DNA of 64,000 nucleotides from Hordeum vulgare subsp. vulgare (GCF_904849725.1 NC_058519.1:25899267-25963266), one strand, 5' to 3'; shown: positions 10,974 to 24,500, counted from the first letter of the stretch. Program-made: numbers and translations. Notes: generated by a model from the sequence alone, not told the origin.

Positions 10974-12784
10974 TGTTGGGGAACGTCGCATGGGAAACAA
11001 AAAATTTCCTACGCGCACGAAGACCTATCATGGTGATGTCCATCTACGAGAGGGGATGAGTGATCTACGTACCCTTGTAGATCGTACAGCAGAAGCGTTA
11101 GTGAACGCGGTTGATGTAGTGGAACGTCCTCACGTCCCTCGATCCGCCCCACGAACAATCCCGCGATCAGTCCCACGATCTAGTACCGAACGGACGGCAC
11201 CTCCGCGTTCAGCACACGTACAGCTCGACGATGATCTCGGCCTTCTTGATCCAGCAAGAGAGACGGAGAGGTAGAAGAGTTCTCCGGCAGCGTGACGGCG
11301 CTCCGGAGGTTTGGTGATGACCTTGTCTCAGCAGGGCTCCGCCCGAGCTCCGCAGAAACGCGATCTAGAGGAAAAACCGTGGAGGTATGTGGTCGGGCTG
11401 CCGTGGAAAAGTCGTCTCAAATCAGCCCTAAAACCTCCGTATATATAGGTGGGAGGGAGGGGAGGAGGCAGCCTCAAAACCTAAAGGTTTGGCCGAAATT
11501 GGAGGTGGAGGAGTCCTACTCCAATCCTACTTGGAGTAGGATTCCACCTTCCCACTTGGAAACTCTTTCCACCTTGTGTTTTTTCCTTCTCAAACCTTAT
11601 GGGCCTTAGTGGGAACTTATTCCAGCCCACTAGGGGCTGGTTTATCTCTTCCCATAGCCCATGAGACCCCTTGGGGCATGACACCCCTCCCGATGGTCCC
11701 CGGCACCCCTCCCGGCACTCCCGGTACACTACCGATCAGCCCGAAACTTTTCCGGTAATGCACGAAAACCTTCCGGTAACCAAATGAGGTCATCCTATAT
11801 ATCAATCTTCGTTTCCGGACTATTCCGGAAACCCTCGTGACGTCCGTGATCTCATCCGGGACTCCGAACAACATTCGGTAACCAACCATATAACTCAAAT
11901 ACGCATAAAACAACGTCGAACCTTAAGTGTGCAGACCCTGCGGGTTCGAGAACTATGTAGACATGACCCGAGAGACTCCTCGGTCAATATCCAATAGCGG
12001 GACCTGGATGCCCATATTGGATCCTACATATTCTACGAAGATCTTATCGTTTGAACCTCAGTGCCAAGGATTCATATAATCCCGTATGTCATTCCCTTTG
12101 TCCTTCGGTATGTTACATGCCCGAGATTCGATCGTTAGTATCCGCATACCTATTTCAATCTCGTTTACCGGCAAGTCTCTTTACTCGTTCCGTAATACAA
12201 GATCCCGCAACTTACATTAAGTTACATTGCTTGCAAGGCTTGTGTGTGATGTTGTATTACCGAGTGGGCCCCGAGATACCTCTCCGTCACACGGAGTGAC
12301 AAATCCCAGTCTCGATCTATACTAACTCAACGAACACCTTCGGAGATACCTGTAGAGCATCTTTATAGTCACCCAGTTACGTTGCGACGTTTGATACACA
12401 CAAAGCATTCCTCCGGTGTCCGTGAGTTATATGATCCCATGGTCATAGGAACAAATACTTGACACGCAGAAAACAGTAGCAACAAAATGACACGATCAAC
12501 ATGCTACGTCTATTAGTTTGGGCCTAGTCCATCACATGATTCTCCTAATGATGTGATCCCGTTATCAAGTGACAACACTTGCCTATGGCCAGGAAACCTT
12601 GACCATCTTTGATCAACGAGCTAGTCAACTAGAGGCTTACTAGGGACAGTGTTTTGTCTATGTATCCACACAAGTATTGTGTTTCCAATCAATACAATTA
12701 TAGCATGGATAATAAACGATTATCATGAACTAAGAAATATAATAATAACTAATTTATTATTGCCTCTAGGGCATATTTCCAACA
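10974..12784 (-). repeat. 3' LTR of the young Copia element
   Basis: 1811 bp, TG...CA on both strands, and identical in length to the partner at 17779-19589. It is the 3' LTR because the polypurine tract abuts its inner end at 12785. Short ORFs inside it recur in the partner LTR and in the older LTR at 23119; they are not genes. Confidence 0.95.
11439..11449 (-). promoter_or_regulatory. TATA box of Copia 3' LTR
   Basis: Minus-strand CCTATATATAC, the expected Pol II TATA element of BARE-type LTRs. It is duplicated in the other LTR at 18244-18254. Confidence 0.6.
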
Positions 12785-12800
12785 GTCTCCCACTTGCACT
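12785..12800 (-). other. Polypurine tract of Copia element
   Basis: Minus strand reads GCAAGTGGGAGAC directly before the LTR start TGTTGGAAAT, the plus-strand priming site for reverse transcription in BARE-type elements. Confidence 0.75.
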
Positions 12801-15800
12801 AGAGTCAATAATCTAGTTCACATCACCATGTGATTCCAACGAATCCAACACCCATATAGTTATGGGGTCTGATCACGTCTTGCTCGTGAGAGAGGTTTTA
12901 GTCAACGGTTCTGAAACTTTCAGATTCGTGCGTTCTTTACAAATCTTTATGTCATCTTATAGATGCTGCTACTACGTGCTATTCGGAAATGCTCCAAATA
13001 TCTACTCTACTATACGAATCCGTTTCACTACTCATAGTTATCCGGATTAGTGTCAAAGCTTGCATTGACGTAACCCTTTACGACAAACTCTTTAACCACC
13101 TCCATAATCGAGAAAAATTCCTTAGTCCATTAGTTACTAAGGATAAATTTCGACCGCTGCTAGTGATTCAATCATGGATCACTCTCTGTACCTCTCAACA
13201 TACTTTGAGTCAAGGCACACTTCAGGTGCGGTACACAGCATGGCATAATTTAGATTCTACGGCTAAGGCATAGAAGACGACCTTCGTCTATTCTCTTTAT
13301 TCTGCCGTGGTCGGGTTTTGAGTCTTACTCAAATTCACACCTCACAACGCAACCAAGAACTCCTTCTTTGCTGGTCTATTTTGAACTCTTTCAAAAACTT
13401 GTCAAGGCAAGCATCTTGTTGAAACTTCTATTAAGCGCTTTCGATCTATCTCCATAGATCTTTGATGCTCAACGTTCAAGTAGCGTAATCCAGGTACTCC
13501 TTTGAAAACTTCTTTCAAACAACCTTGTATGCTTTACAGAAATTCTACATTACTTCTGATCCACAATATGTCAACCACATATACCTATCAGAAATTCTAT
13601 AGTGCTCCCACTCACTTCTTTGGAAATACAAGTTTCTCATAAACCTTGTACAAACCCAAAATCTTTGATCATCTCATCAAAGTGTATATTCCAACTCCGA
13701 GATGCTTGCACCAGTCCATTGAAGGATCACTGGAGCTTGCATACTTGCTAGTATCTTTTAGGATCGACAAAACCTTCTGGTTGTATCACATACAATGTTT
13801 GCTCAAGGAAACCATTGAGAAAACAATGTTTTGACATCCTACGTGCAATATTTCATAAATAATGCATCAACAACTAACATAATTCTAACAGACTTTTAGC
13901 ATCGCTACGAGTGAGAAAGTCTCATCATAGTCAACTGTTTGATCTTATCGAAAACATCTTTGCGACAAGTCGAGCTTTTCTTAATAGTGACTTATCACCA
14001 TCATCGTCTGTCTTCTTTTAAAGATCCATTTTTACTCAATAGTCCTATGACCATCAAGTAGTTCTACCAAAGTCTACACTTTGTTTTCACACATGGATCC
14101 TCTCTCGGATTTCATGGCTTCCAGCCATTTGTCAGAATCTGGGCCCACCATCGCTTTCTCCATAACTCGTAGGTTCACTGTTGCTCAACAACATGACCTC
14201 CAAGACAGGGTTATCGTACTACTCTGCAGCAGTACGCGACCTTGTCGACCTACGAGTTTTGTAGTAACTTGATTCGAAGCTCAATGATCATCATCATCAG
14301 CTTCCACTTCAATTGGTGTAGGCGCCACATGAACAACTTCCTGCGCCCTGCTACACACTGGTTGAAGTGATGGTTCAATAACCTCATGAAGTTCTACTAC
14401 CCTCCCACTCAATTCTTTCGAGAGAAACCTTTCCTCGAGAAAGGATCCATTTCTAGAAACAAACACTTTGCTTTCGGATCTGAGATAGGAGATGTACCCA
14501 ACTGTTTTGGATATCCTATGAAGATGCATTTATCCGCTTTGGGTTCGAGCTTATCAGACTGAAACTTTTTCACATAAGTGTCGAAACCCCAAACTTTCAA
14601 GAAACGACAGTTTAGATTTCTCTAAACCTCAGTCTATACTGTGTCATCTCAACGGAAATACGCGGTGCCCTATTTAAAGTGAGTGCGGTTGTCTCTAATG
14701 CATAACCCATAAACGATAGTGGTAATTCGATAAGAGACATCATAGTATGCACCATACCAGATAGTGCGTGGCTATGACGTTCAGACACATCATCACACTA
14801 TGATGTTCCAGGTGGCATGAACTGCGAAACAATTTCCACATTGTCTTAACTGTGTACCAAAACTCGTAACTCAGATATTCATTTCCATGATCATATCGTA
14901 GACAGTTTATCCTCTTGTTACGACGAACTTCACTCTGAAACAGAATTGAACTTTTCAACATTTTAGACTTGTGATTCATTAAGTAAATACTCCTGTATCT
15001 ACTCAAATCGTCAGTGAAGTAAGAACATAATGATATCCACTGCGTGCCTCAGCACCCATTGGACTGCATACATCAAAATGTATCACTTCCAACAAGTTAC
15101 TATCTTATTTCATCTCAATGAAAACAAGGCCTTGCTCATGTGGTATGATTCGCATGTCACTAGTGATTCGAAATCAGGTGAGTACAAAGATCCATCAGCA
15201 TGGAGCCTCTTCATGCAATTTATACTAACATGACTCAAGCGGCAGTGCCACAAGTAAGTGGTACTATCATCATCAACTTGTATCTTTTGGCACCAATATC
15301 ATGAACATGTGTAACACTACGATCGAGATTCAATAAACCATTGAAGGTGATTATTCAAGAAAATAGAGTAACCATTATTCTCTTTAAATGAATAATCGTA
15401 TTGCAATAAACACGATCCAATCATGTTCATGCTTAACGCAAGCACCAAATAACAATTATTTAGGTTTAACACCAATCCCGATGGTAGAGGGAGCGTGCGA
15501 CGTTTGATCATATCAATCTTGGAAACACTTCCAACATGTATCGTCACCTCGCCTTTAGCTAGTCTCCGTTTATGCCGTAGCTTTCATTTCGCGTCACCAA
15601 TCACTTAGCAACCGAACCGGTATCCAATACCCTCGTGCTACTAGGAGTACTAGTAAAGTACACATCAACATCATGTATATCAAATACACTTCTTTCGACT
15701 TTTGCCAGCCTTCTTATCTACCAAGTATCTTGAGTTGCTCCGCCTCAGTGATTGTTCCCCTCATTACAGAAGCACTTAGTCTCGGGTTTGGGTTTAATCT

Positions 15801-17760
15801 TGGGTCTCTTCATTAGTGCAGCAACTGTTTTGCCGTTTCACGAAGTATCCCTTCTAGCCCTTGCCTTTCTTGAAACTTAGTGGTTTTACAAACCATCAAC
15901 TATTGATGCTCCTTCTTGATTTCTACTTTCGCACTGTCAAACATCGCAAATCGCTCAAGGATCATTGTATGTATCCTTGATATGTTATAGTTCATCACGA
16001 AGCTCTCACAGCTTGGTGGCAGTGATTTGGAGAACTATCACTATCTCATCTGGAAGATTAACTCCCACTTGATTCAAGCGATTGTCGTACTCAGACAATC
16101 TGAGCACATGCTCAACGATTGAGCCTTTTCTCCTGTGCTTTGTGGACAAAGAATCTTGTCGGAGGTCTCGTACCTCTTAACAAGGGCACAAGCATGAAAT
16201 CACAATTTCATCTCTTTAGAACATCACTTATGTTCCGTGACGTTTTACAACGTTTTCGGCGCCTTGCTTCTAAGCCATTAAGTATTTTTGTACTGAACTA
16301 TCGTGTAGTCATCAGAAGCGTGTATGTCGGATGTTCACAGCATCCACAGACGACGCTCGAGGTGCAGCACACCGAGTGGTGCATTAAGGACATAAGCCTT
16401 CTGTGCAGCAACGAGGACAATCCTCGGTTTTACAGACTCAGTCTGCAAAGTTTGCTACTATCAACTTTCAACTAAATTTTCTCTAGGAACATATAAAACA
16501 GTAGAGCTATAGCGCAAGCTACATCGTAATTCGCAAAGACCATTAGACTATGTTCATGACAATTAGTTCAATTAATCACATTACTTAAGAACTCCCACTC
16601 AAAAAGTACATCTCTCTAGTCATTTGAGTGGTACGTGATCCAAATCCACTATCTCAAGTCCGATCATCACGTGAGTCGAGAATAGTTTCAGTGGTAAGCA
16701 TCTCTATGCTAATCATATCAACTATACGATTCATGCTCGACCTTTCGGTCTCATGTGTTCCGAGGCCATGTCTGCATATGCTAGGCTCGTCAAGCTTAAC
16801 CCGAGTGTTCCGCGTGCGCAACTGTTTTGCACCCGTTGTATGTGAACGTTGAGTCTATCACACCCGATCATCACGTGGTGTCTCGAAACGACGAACTGTA
16901 GCAACAGTGCACAGTCGGGGAGAACACAATTTCGTCTTGAAATTTTAGTGAGAGATCACCTCATAATGCTACCGTCGTTCTAAGCAAAATAAGGTGCATA
17001 AAAGGATTAACATCACATGCAATTTATAAGTGACATGATATGGCCATCATCACGTGCTTCTTGATCTCCATCACCAAAGCACCGGCACGATCTTCTTGTC
17101 ACCAGCGTCACGCCATGATCTCCATCATCATGATCTCCATCAACGTGTCGCCATCGGGGTTGTCGTGCTACTCATGCTATTACTACTAAAGCTACGTCCT
17201 AGCAAAATAGTAAACGCATCTGCAAGCACAAACGTTAGTTATAAAGACAACCCTATGGCTCCTGCCGGTTGCCGTACCATCGACGTGCAAGTCGATATTA
17301 TCTATTACAACATGATCATCTCATACATCCAATATATCACATCACATCGTTGGCCATATCACATCACAAGCATACCCTGCAAAAACAAGTTAGACGTCCT
17401 CTAATTTTGTTGTTGCATGTTTTACGTGGTGACCATGGGTATCTAGTAGGATCGCATCTTACTTACGCAAACACCACAACGGAGATATATGAGTTGCTAT
17501 TTAACCTCATCTAAGGACCTCCTCGGTCAAATCCGATTCAACTAAAGTTGGAGAAACCGACACTTGCCACTCATCTTTGAGCAACGGGGTTACTCGTAGC
17601 GATGAAACCAGTCTCTCGTAAGCGTACGAGTAATGTCGGTCCAAGCCGCTTCAATCCAACAATACCGCGGAATCAAGAAAAGACTAAGGAGGGCAGCAAA
17701 ACGCACATCACCGCCCACAAAAACTTTTGTGTTCTACTCGAGAAGACATCTACGCATGAA

Positions 17761-17778
17761 CCTAGCTCATGATGCCAC
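17761..17778 (-). other. Primer-binding region of Copia element
   Basis: Minus strand just inside the 5' LTR reads GTGGCATCATGAGCTAGG, a variant of the TGGTATCA.GAGC sequence complementary to initiator tRNA-Met. The same bases precede the third LTR at 23101-23118. Confidence 0.6.
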
Positions 17779-19589
17779 TGTTGGGGAACGTCGCATGGGA
17801 AACAAAAAATTTCCTACGCGCACGAAGACCTATCATGGTGATGTCCATCTACGAGAGGGGATGAGTGATCTACGTACCCTTGTAGATCGTACAGCAGAAG
17901 CGTTAGTGAACGCGGTTGATGTAGTGGAACGTCCTCACGTCCCTCGATCCGCCCCATGAACAATCCCGCGATCAGTCCCACGATCTAGTACCGAACGGAC
18001 GGCACCTCCGCGTTCAGCACACGTACAGCTCGACGATGATCTCGGCCTTCTTGATCCAGCAAGAGAGACGGAGAGGTAGAAGAGTTCTCCGGCAGCGTGA
18101 CGGCGCTCCGGAGGTTTGGTGATGACCTTGTCTCAGCAGGGCTCCGCCCGAGCTCCGCAGAAACGCGATCTAGAGGAAAAACCGTGGAGGTATGTGGTCG
18201 GGCTGCCGTGGAAAAGTCGTCTCAAATCAGCCCTAAAACCTCCGTATATATAGGTGGGAGGGAGGGGAGGAGGCAGCCTCAAAACCTAAAGGTTTGGCCG
18301 AAATTGGAGGTGGAGGAGTCCTACTCCAATCCTACTTGGAGTAGGATTCCACCTTCCCACTTGGAAACTCTTTCCACCTTGTGTTTTTTCCTTCTCAAAC
18401 CTTATGGGCCTTAGTGGGAACTTATTCCAGCCCACTAGGGGCTGGTTTATCTCTTCCCATAGCCCATGAGACCCCTTGGGGCGTGACACCCCTCCCGATG
18501 GCCCCCGGCACCCCTCCCGGCACTCCCGGTACACTACCGATCAGCCCGAAACTTTTCCGGTAATGCACGAAAACCTTCCGGTAACCAAATGAGGTCATCC
18601 TATATATCAATCTTCGTTTCCGGACTATTCCGGAAACCCTCGTGACGTCCGTGATCTCATCCGGGACTCCGAACAACATTCGGTAACCAACCATATAACT
18701 CAAATACGCATAAAACAACGTCGAACCTTAAGTGTGCAGACCCTGCGGGTTCGAGAACTATGTAGACATGACCCGAGAGACTCCTCGGTCAATATCCAAT
18801 AGCGGGACCTGGATGCCCATATTGGATCCTACATATTCTACGAAGATCTTATCGTTTGAACCTCAGTGCCAAGGATTCATATAATCCCGTATGTCATTCC
18901 CTTTGTCCTTCGGTATGTTACATGCCCGAGATTCGATCGTTAGTATCCGCATACCTATTTCAATCTCGTTTACCGGCAAGTCTCTTTACTCGTTCCGTAA
19001 TACAAGATCCCGCAACTTACATTAAGTTACATTGCTTGCAAGGCTTGTGTGTGATGTTGTATTACCGAGTGGGCCCCGAGATACCTCTCCGTCACACGGA
19101 GTGACAAATCCCAGTCTCGATCTATACTAACTCAACGAACACCTTCGGAGATACCTGTAGAGCATCTTTATAGTCACCCAGTTACGTTGCGACGTTTGAT
19201 ACACACAAAGCATTCCTCCGGTGTCCGTGAGTTATATGATCCCATGGTCATAGGAACAAATACTTGACACGCAGAAAACAGTAGCAACAAAATGACACGA
19301 TCAACATGCTACGTCTATTAGTTTGGGCCTAGTCCATCACATGATTCTCCTAATGATGTGATCCCGTTATCAAGTGACAACACTTGCCTATGGCCAGGAA
19401 ACCTTGACCATCTTTGATCAACGAGCTAGTCAACTAGAGGCTTACTAGGGACAGTGTTTTGTCTATGTATCCACACAAGTATTGTGTTTCCAATCAATAC
19501 AATTATAGCATGGATAATAAACGATTATCATGAACTAAGAAATATAATAATAACTAATTTATTATTGCCTCTAGGGCATATTTCCAACA
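17779..19589 (-). repeat. 5' LTR of the young Copia element
   Basis: 1811 bp, partner of 10974-12784, offset exactly 6805 bp, with three differences seen. It ends at 19589 beside the TTGCC target duplication. A TATA box lies at 18244-18254 on the minus strand. Confidence 0.95.
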
Positions 19590-19609
19590 TTGCCTACGAG
19601 TTTGTCCTA

Positions 19610-19690
19610 CTGCTGTTGTTACTTGTCTTGCTCTGCTCCTGTTACTTGTCTTGCTCTGCTGTTGTTACTTGTCTTGCTCTGCTGTTGCTG
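19610..19690. repeat. Short tandem repeat, about 23 bp unit
   Basis: Three to four copies of GTTACTTGTCTTGCTCTGCT lie in the right part of the split Gypsy solo LTR. The Leu/Cys-rich ORFs here are by-products of the repeat. Confidence 0.75.
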
Positions 19691-20076
19691 CTGTTACTAC
19701 TTTCGCTTGCTACTGTTGCTACTTGCTACTGTTGTCACTAATGTTGTTCCTTGCAACTGCTGTTACTCGTTACTTTGTTGCTACTACTTTGCTTGCAGAT
19801 ACTAATCTTGCAGGTGCGGTTGAATCAGACAAATTCAGCTGCTAATACTCGAGAGTATTCTCTCACCTCCTGCCTGGCGAATCAACAAATTTGGGTCGAA
19901 TACTCTACCCTCGAAAACTGCTGCGAACCCACGCGCTGGTGGGCCATCAACAACATTCTTCTAGTTTCGTTGTCGGGAAGTGCTAGCAGCATTCTTCTGG
20001 TGCCGTTGCACGGGAAGGTTTATTGTCACAGAATCAGCATTCGTCTAGCTATTGCCAGAGAGTGCCAGTCATGGGG

Positions 20077-21557
20077 CAAGGCATTTTCTCAATTGCATCA
20101 ACCTTAGCCTTATCAACTTCAATGCCTCTTTCAGAAATTTTGTGTCCTAAGACGATACCTTCATTAACCATAAAGTGGCACTTCTCCCAATTCAAGACGA
20201 GGTTGGTATCTTTCCATCTCTGTAAGACTCGATCAAGGTTGCTGAGGCAATCATCGAAGGAATACCCGTAAATGGAGAAGTCATCCATGAAAACCTCGAC
20301 AATGTTTTCACAAAAGTCAGAGAACATAGCCATCATACATCTTTGAAAGGTGGCAGGTGCATTGCATAAGCCAAAAGGCATACGTCTATAAGCAAAGGTA
20401 CCGAAGGGGTAGGTGAAAGTGGTTTTCTCCTGATCAGATTGTGCAACAGGTATTTGCGAGAAACCTAAATAACCGTCTATAAAGCAGAAGTGTGTGTGTT
20501 TGGATAGCCTTTCTAGCATTTGGTCGATAAACGGCAAAGGATAATGATCTTTCCTGGTTGCCTTGTTCAGTTTCCGAAAGTCTATCACCATCCTATAGCC
20601 AGTAATAATCCTTTGTGGGATTAGTTCATCCTTATCATTAGGAACGGCGGTGATACCTCCCTTCTTAGGTACGCAATGTACTGGACTTACCCAATCACTA
20701 TGAGCAACAGGATAAATGATTCCTGCTTCCAGAAGCTTTAATATTTCTTTTCTAACGACCTCTTTCATCTTAGGATTTAATCTCCTTTGATGATCAACAA
20801 CTGGTTTAGAATCAGGATCGGTTTTAATCTTGTGCTGACATAGAGTGGGACTAATACCCTTAAGATCATCAAGAGTATATCCAATAGCAGCACGGTGCTT
20901 CCTCAGAGTTTTTAGTAACTTCTTCTCTTCGTGCTCTGAGAGGAGAGCACTAATAATAACAGGATATATCTCCTTCTCATCAAGATAGGCATACTTAAGA
21001 GTATCAGGCAACTGTTTAAGCTCGAACACAGGATCACCCTTCGGTGGGGGAGGATCCCCAAGCAGTTCAACAGGCAGATTATTCTTGAGAATAGGGTATT
21101 GTTCTAAGACAGTTTTATCTATCTCATCTCTATCCTCCATATGCATATCATTTTCATGCTCAAGCAGATATTGCTCTAAAGGATCCGTAGGAGGTACGGC
21201 AATAGAGGCAAGAGCAACGATTTCATCTCTACTAGACGACTCTTTTTCATGGGGTTGTCTTCCAAACTTGGAGAAGATAAATTCATGAGACACACCGTCG
21301 AAACTAACAGTGACGGTCTGCTTAATGCAATCAATGTGAGCATTGACAGTGTTGAGAAAGGGTCTACCAAATATGATGGGACAAAAGCTATCTTGTGCAG
21401 TACCAAGGACGAGGAAATCAGTAGGATACTTCGTCTTACCACACAGGACTTCTACGTCTCTCACAATTCTCAGAGGGCAGATAGTGTCTCTATTAGCTAG
21501 CGTAATAGTGACATCAATGGGTTCTAGCTCAGCAGGTTCTAACAAGGTCACAAGCAT
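20077..21557 (-). pseudogene. Athila-clade protease/RT segment (open frame, truncated both ends)
   Basis: A long open frame covers a retropepsin-like C-terminal part (FLVLGTAQDSFCPIIFGRPFL) and most of the reverse transcriptase. RT motifs in order are IDFRKLNKATRKDHYPLPF, FIDGYLGFSQI, FGLCNAPATFQRCM and the catalytic VEVFMDDFSIYG (DD pair). At its 3' end the frame runs into the solo LTR; the remainder of pol resumes at 9864 leftward. At its 5' end gag and the 5' LTR are gone: the sequence fuses to Copia DNA at about 21545, and the apparent start ATG (21555-21557) lies in the Copia part. It is open but cannot encode a working polyprotein. Confidence 0.88.
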
Positions 21558-24500
21558 GAAATCACAATTTCATCTCTTTAGAACATCTCTTATGTTCCGT
21601 GACGTTTCAAAACGTCTTCGGCGCCTTGCTTCTAAGCCATTAAGTATTTTGCACTGAACTATCACGTAGTCATCAGAAACGTGTATGTCGGATGTTCACA
21701 ACATCCACAGATGATGCTCGAGGTGCAGCACACCGAGTGGTGCATTAAGGACATAAGCCTTCTGCGCAGCAACGAGGACAATCCTCAGTACAGACTCAGT
21801 CCGCAAAGTTTGCTACTATCAACTTTCAACTAAATTTTCTCTAGGAACATATAAAAACAGTAGAGCTATAGCGCAAGCTACATCGTAATTTGCAAAGACC
21901 ATTAGACTATGTTCGTGACAATTAGTTCAATTAATCATATTACTTAAGAACTCCCACTAAAAAAGTACATCTCTCCAGTCATTTGAGTGGTACATGATCC
22001 AAATCCACTATCTCAAGTCCGATCATCACGTGAGTCGAGAATAGTTTCACTGGTAAGCATCTCTATGCTAATCATATCAACTATATGATTCATGCTCGAC
22101 CTTTCGGTCTCATGTGTTCTGAGGCCATGTTTGTACATGCTAGGCTCGTCAAGTTTAACTCGAGTGTTCCGCGTGTGCAACTGTTTTGCACCCGTTGTAT
22201 GTGAACGTTGAGTCTATCACACCCGATCATCACGTGGTGTCTCGAAACAATGAACTGTCGCAACGGTGCACAGTCGGGGAGAACACAATTTCGTCTTGAA
22301 ATTTTAGTGAGAGATCACCACATAATGTACCGTCGTTCTAAGCAAGATAAGGTGCATAAAGGATTAACATCACATGCAATTCATAAGTGACATGATATGG
22401 CCATCATCTAGTGCTCCTTGATCTCCATCGCCAAAGCACCGGTATGATCTTCTTGTCACCGGCGCCACACCATGATCTCCATCATCATGCCGCCATCAAG
22501 GTTGTCGTGTATGCTATGCTATTACTACCAAAGCTACGTCCTAGCAATATAGTAAACGCATCTGCAAACACAAACATTAGTTTAAAGACAACCCTATGGC
22601 TCCTACCGGTTGCCGTAGCATCGACGTGCAAGTCGATATTAACTATTACAACACGATCATATCATACATCCAATATATCACATCACGTCGTTGGCCATAT
22701 CACATCACAAGCATACCCTGCAAAAACAAGTTAGACGTCCTCTAATTGTTGTTGCATGTTTTACGTGGTTGCCATGGGTATCTAGTAGGATCGCATCTTA
22801 CTTACGCAAACACCACAACGGAGATGTATGAATTGCTATTTAACCTCTCTCCAAGGACCTCCTCAGTCAAATCCGATTCAACTAAAGTTGGAGAAACCGA
22901 CACTCGCCAGTCATCTTTGAGCAATGGGGTTGCTCGTAGCAATGAAACCAGTCTCTCGTAAGCGTACGAGTAATGTCGGTCCGAGCCGCTTCAATCCAAC
23001 AATACCGCGGAATCAAGAAAAGACTAAGGAGGGCAGAAAATCCTACATCACCGTCCACAAAAACTTTTGTGTTCTACTCGAGATAACATCTACGCATGAA
23101 CCTAGCTCATGATGCCACTGTTGGGGAACGTCGCATGGGAAACAAAAAATTTCCTACGCGCACGAAGACCTATCATGGTGATGTCCATCTACGAGAGGGG
23201 ATTTCCGATCTACGTACCCTTGTAGATCGCACAGCAGGAAGCGTTAAGAAACGTGGTTGATGTAGTGGAACGTCCTCACGTCCCTAGATCCGCCCCGCGA
23301 ACCGTCCCACGAACCGTCCCGTGATCCGTCTCACGATCCGCTCCGATCTAGTGCCGAACGGACGGCACCTCCGCGTTTAGCACACGTACAGCTCGACGAT
23401 GATCTCGGCCTTCTTGATCCAACAAGAGAGACGGAGAGGTAGATGAGTTCTCCGGCAGCGTGACGGCGCTCCGGAGTTTGGTGGTGATCTATCTCAGCAG
23501 GGCTCCGCCCGAGCTCCGCAGAAATACGATCTAGAGGAAAAACCGTGGAGGTATGTGGTCGGGCTGCCGTGGCAAAGTTGTCTCAAATCAGCCCTAATAC
23601 CTCAGTATATATAGGAGGGAGGGGCAGGACCTTGCCTTGAGGCTCAAGGGAGCCCCAAGGGGTCGGCCGAACCAAGGGGGAGAGTCCTCCCCTTCGAATC
23701 CTAGTCCAACTAGGATTGGAAGGTGGAGTCCTTCTCCACTTTCCCGCTTCCCCCTTTTTTTCCTTTGATTCCTGCGCATAGGGCCTCTTGGGCTGTCCCA
23801 CCAGCCCATTAAGGGCTGGTGCGGCACCCCTGAGGCCTATGGGCTTCCCCCGGGTGGGTTGCCCCCCGGTGAACATCCGTAACCCATTCGTCACTCCCGG
23901 TACATTCCCGGTAATGCCGAAAACTTTCCGGTAATCAAATGAGGTCATCCTATATATCAATCTTCGTCTCCGGACCATTTCAGAAACCCTCGTGACGTCT
24001 GTGATCTCATCCGGGACTCCGAACAACATTCGGTAACCAACCATATAACTCAAATACGCATAAAACATCGCCGAACATTAAGTGTGCAGACCCTGCGGGT
24101 TCGAGAACTATGTAGACATGACCCGAGGGACTCCTCGGTCAATATCCAATAGCGGGACCTGGATGCCCATATTGGATCCTACATATTCTACAAAGATCTT
24201 ATCGATTGAACCTTAGTGCCAAGGATTCATATAATCCCGTATGTCATTCTCTTTGTCCTTCGGTATGTTACTTGCCCGAGATTCGATCGTCAGTATCCGC
24301 ATACCTATTTCAATCTCGTTTACCGGCAAGTCTCTTTACTCGTTCCGTAATACAAGATCCCGTGACATACACTAAGTCACATTGCTTGCAAGGCTTGTGT
24401 GTGATGTTGTAATACCGAGTGGGCCCCGAGATACCTCTCCGTCACACGGAGTGACAAATCCCAGTCTTGATCCATACTAACTCAACGGACACGTTCGGAG

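Larger units (their letters stand above)
12785..17778 (-). pseudogene. Decayed internal domain (gag-pol remnants) of Copia element
   Basis: About 5 kb between two almost identical LTRs contains no reading frame longer than about 120 codons. Recognisable copia fragments include 14409-14600, with motifs KVWGFDTYVKKF and DKCIFIGYPKQ from the region after the integrase core, continued in another frame at 14281-14529. Many stops and frameshifts separate the pieces. Since the LTRs have barely diverged, this decay existed in the parent copy before transposition. Confidence 0.8.
10974..19589 (-). mobile_element. Complete young Copia element, BARE-1/WIS/Angela type, non-autonomous
   Basis: The element has two 1811 bp LTRs, a perfect TTGCC target duplication (10969-10973 and 19590-19594), a primer-binding region and a polypurine tract. 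In element orientation the LTR starts TGTTGGAAATATGCCC and ends GCGACGTTCCCCAACA, typical of the BARE-1/WIS/Angela group. By eye the LTRs differ at three sites: 11152/17957, 11678/18483 and 11697/18502. The 4994 bp internal domain has no long ORF; only short copia-like fragments remain. The near-identical LTRs mean recent movement, so it was presumably mobilised by proteins from another copy. Confidence 0.95.
9870..20071 (+). mobile_element. Solo Gypsy LTR, split by a young Copia element
   Basis: The LTR begins TGATGCGTCTCC at 9870 and ends GAGTGCCAGTCA at 20071, flanked by a perfect 5 bp duplication TGGGG. Excluding the Copia insert and its duplication it is about 1.58 kb. Joining 9864 to 20072 restores an open Athila RT frame, so it landed inside that element's pol. 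It shares short blocks (GGGGAAATCGTCGCCATCGT) with the LTR at 25079-26622, suggesting a related Gypsy family. No internal domain is present. Orientation could not be fixed independently; plus is assumed from the similarity to the 25079 LTR. Confidence 0.85.

Noticed and set aside
20049..21557. A working retroelement polyprotein
   Set aside because: Although open, it lacks gag, part of the protease and the RNase H/integrase, and its start codon comes from a different element.
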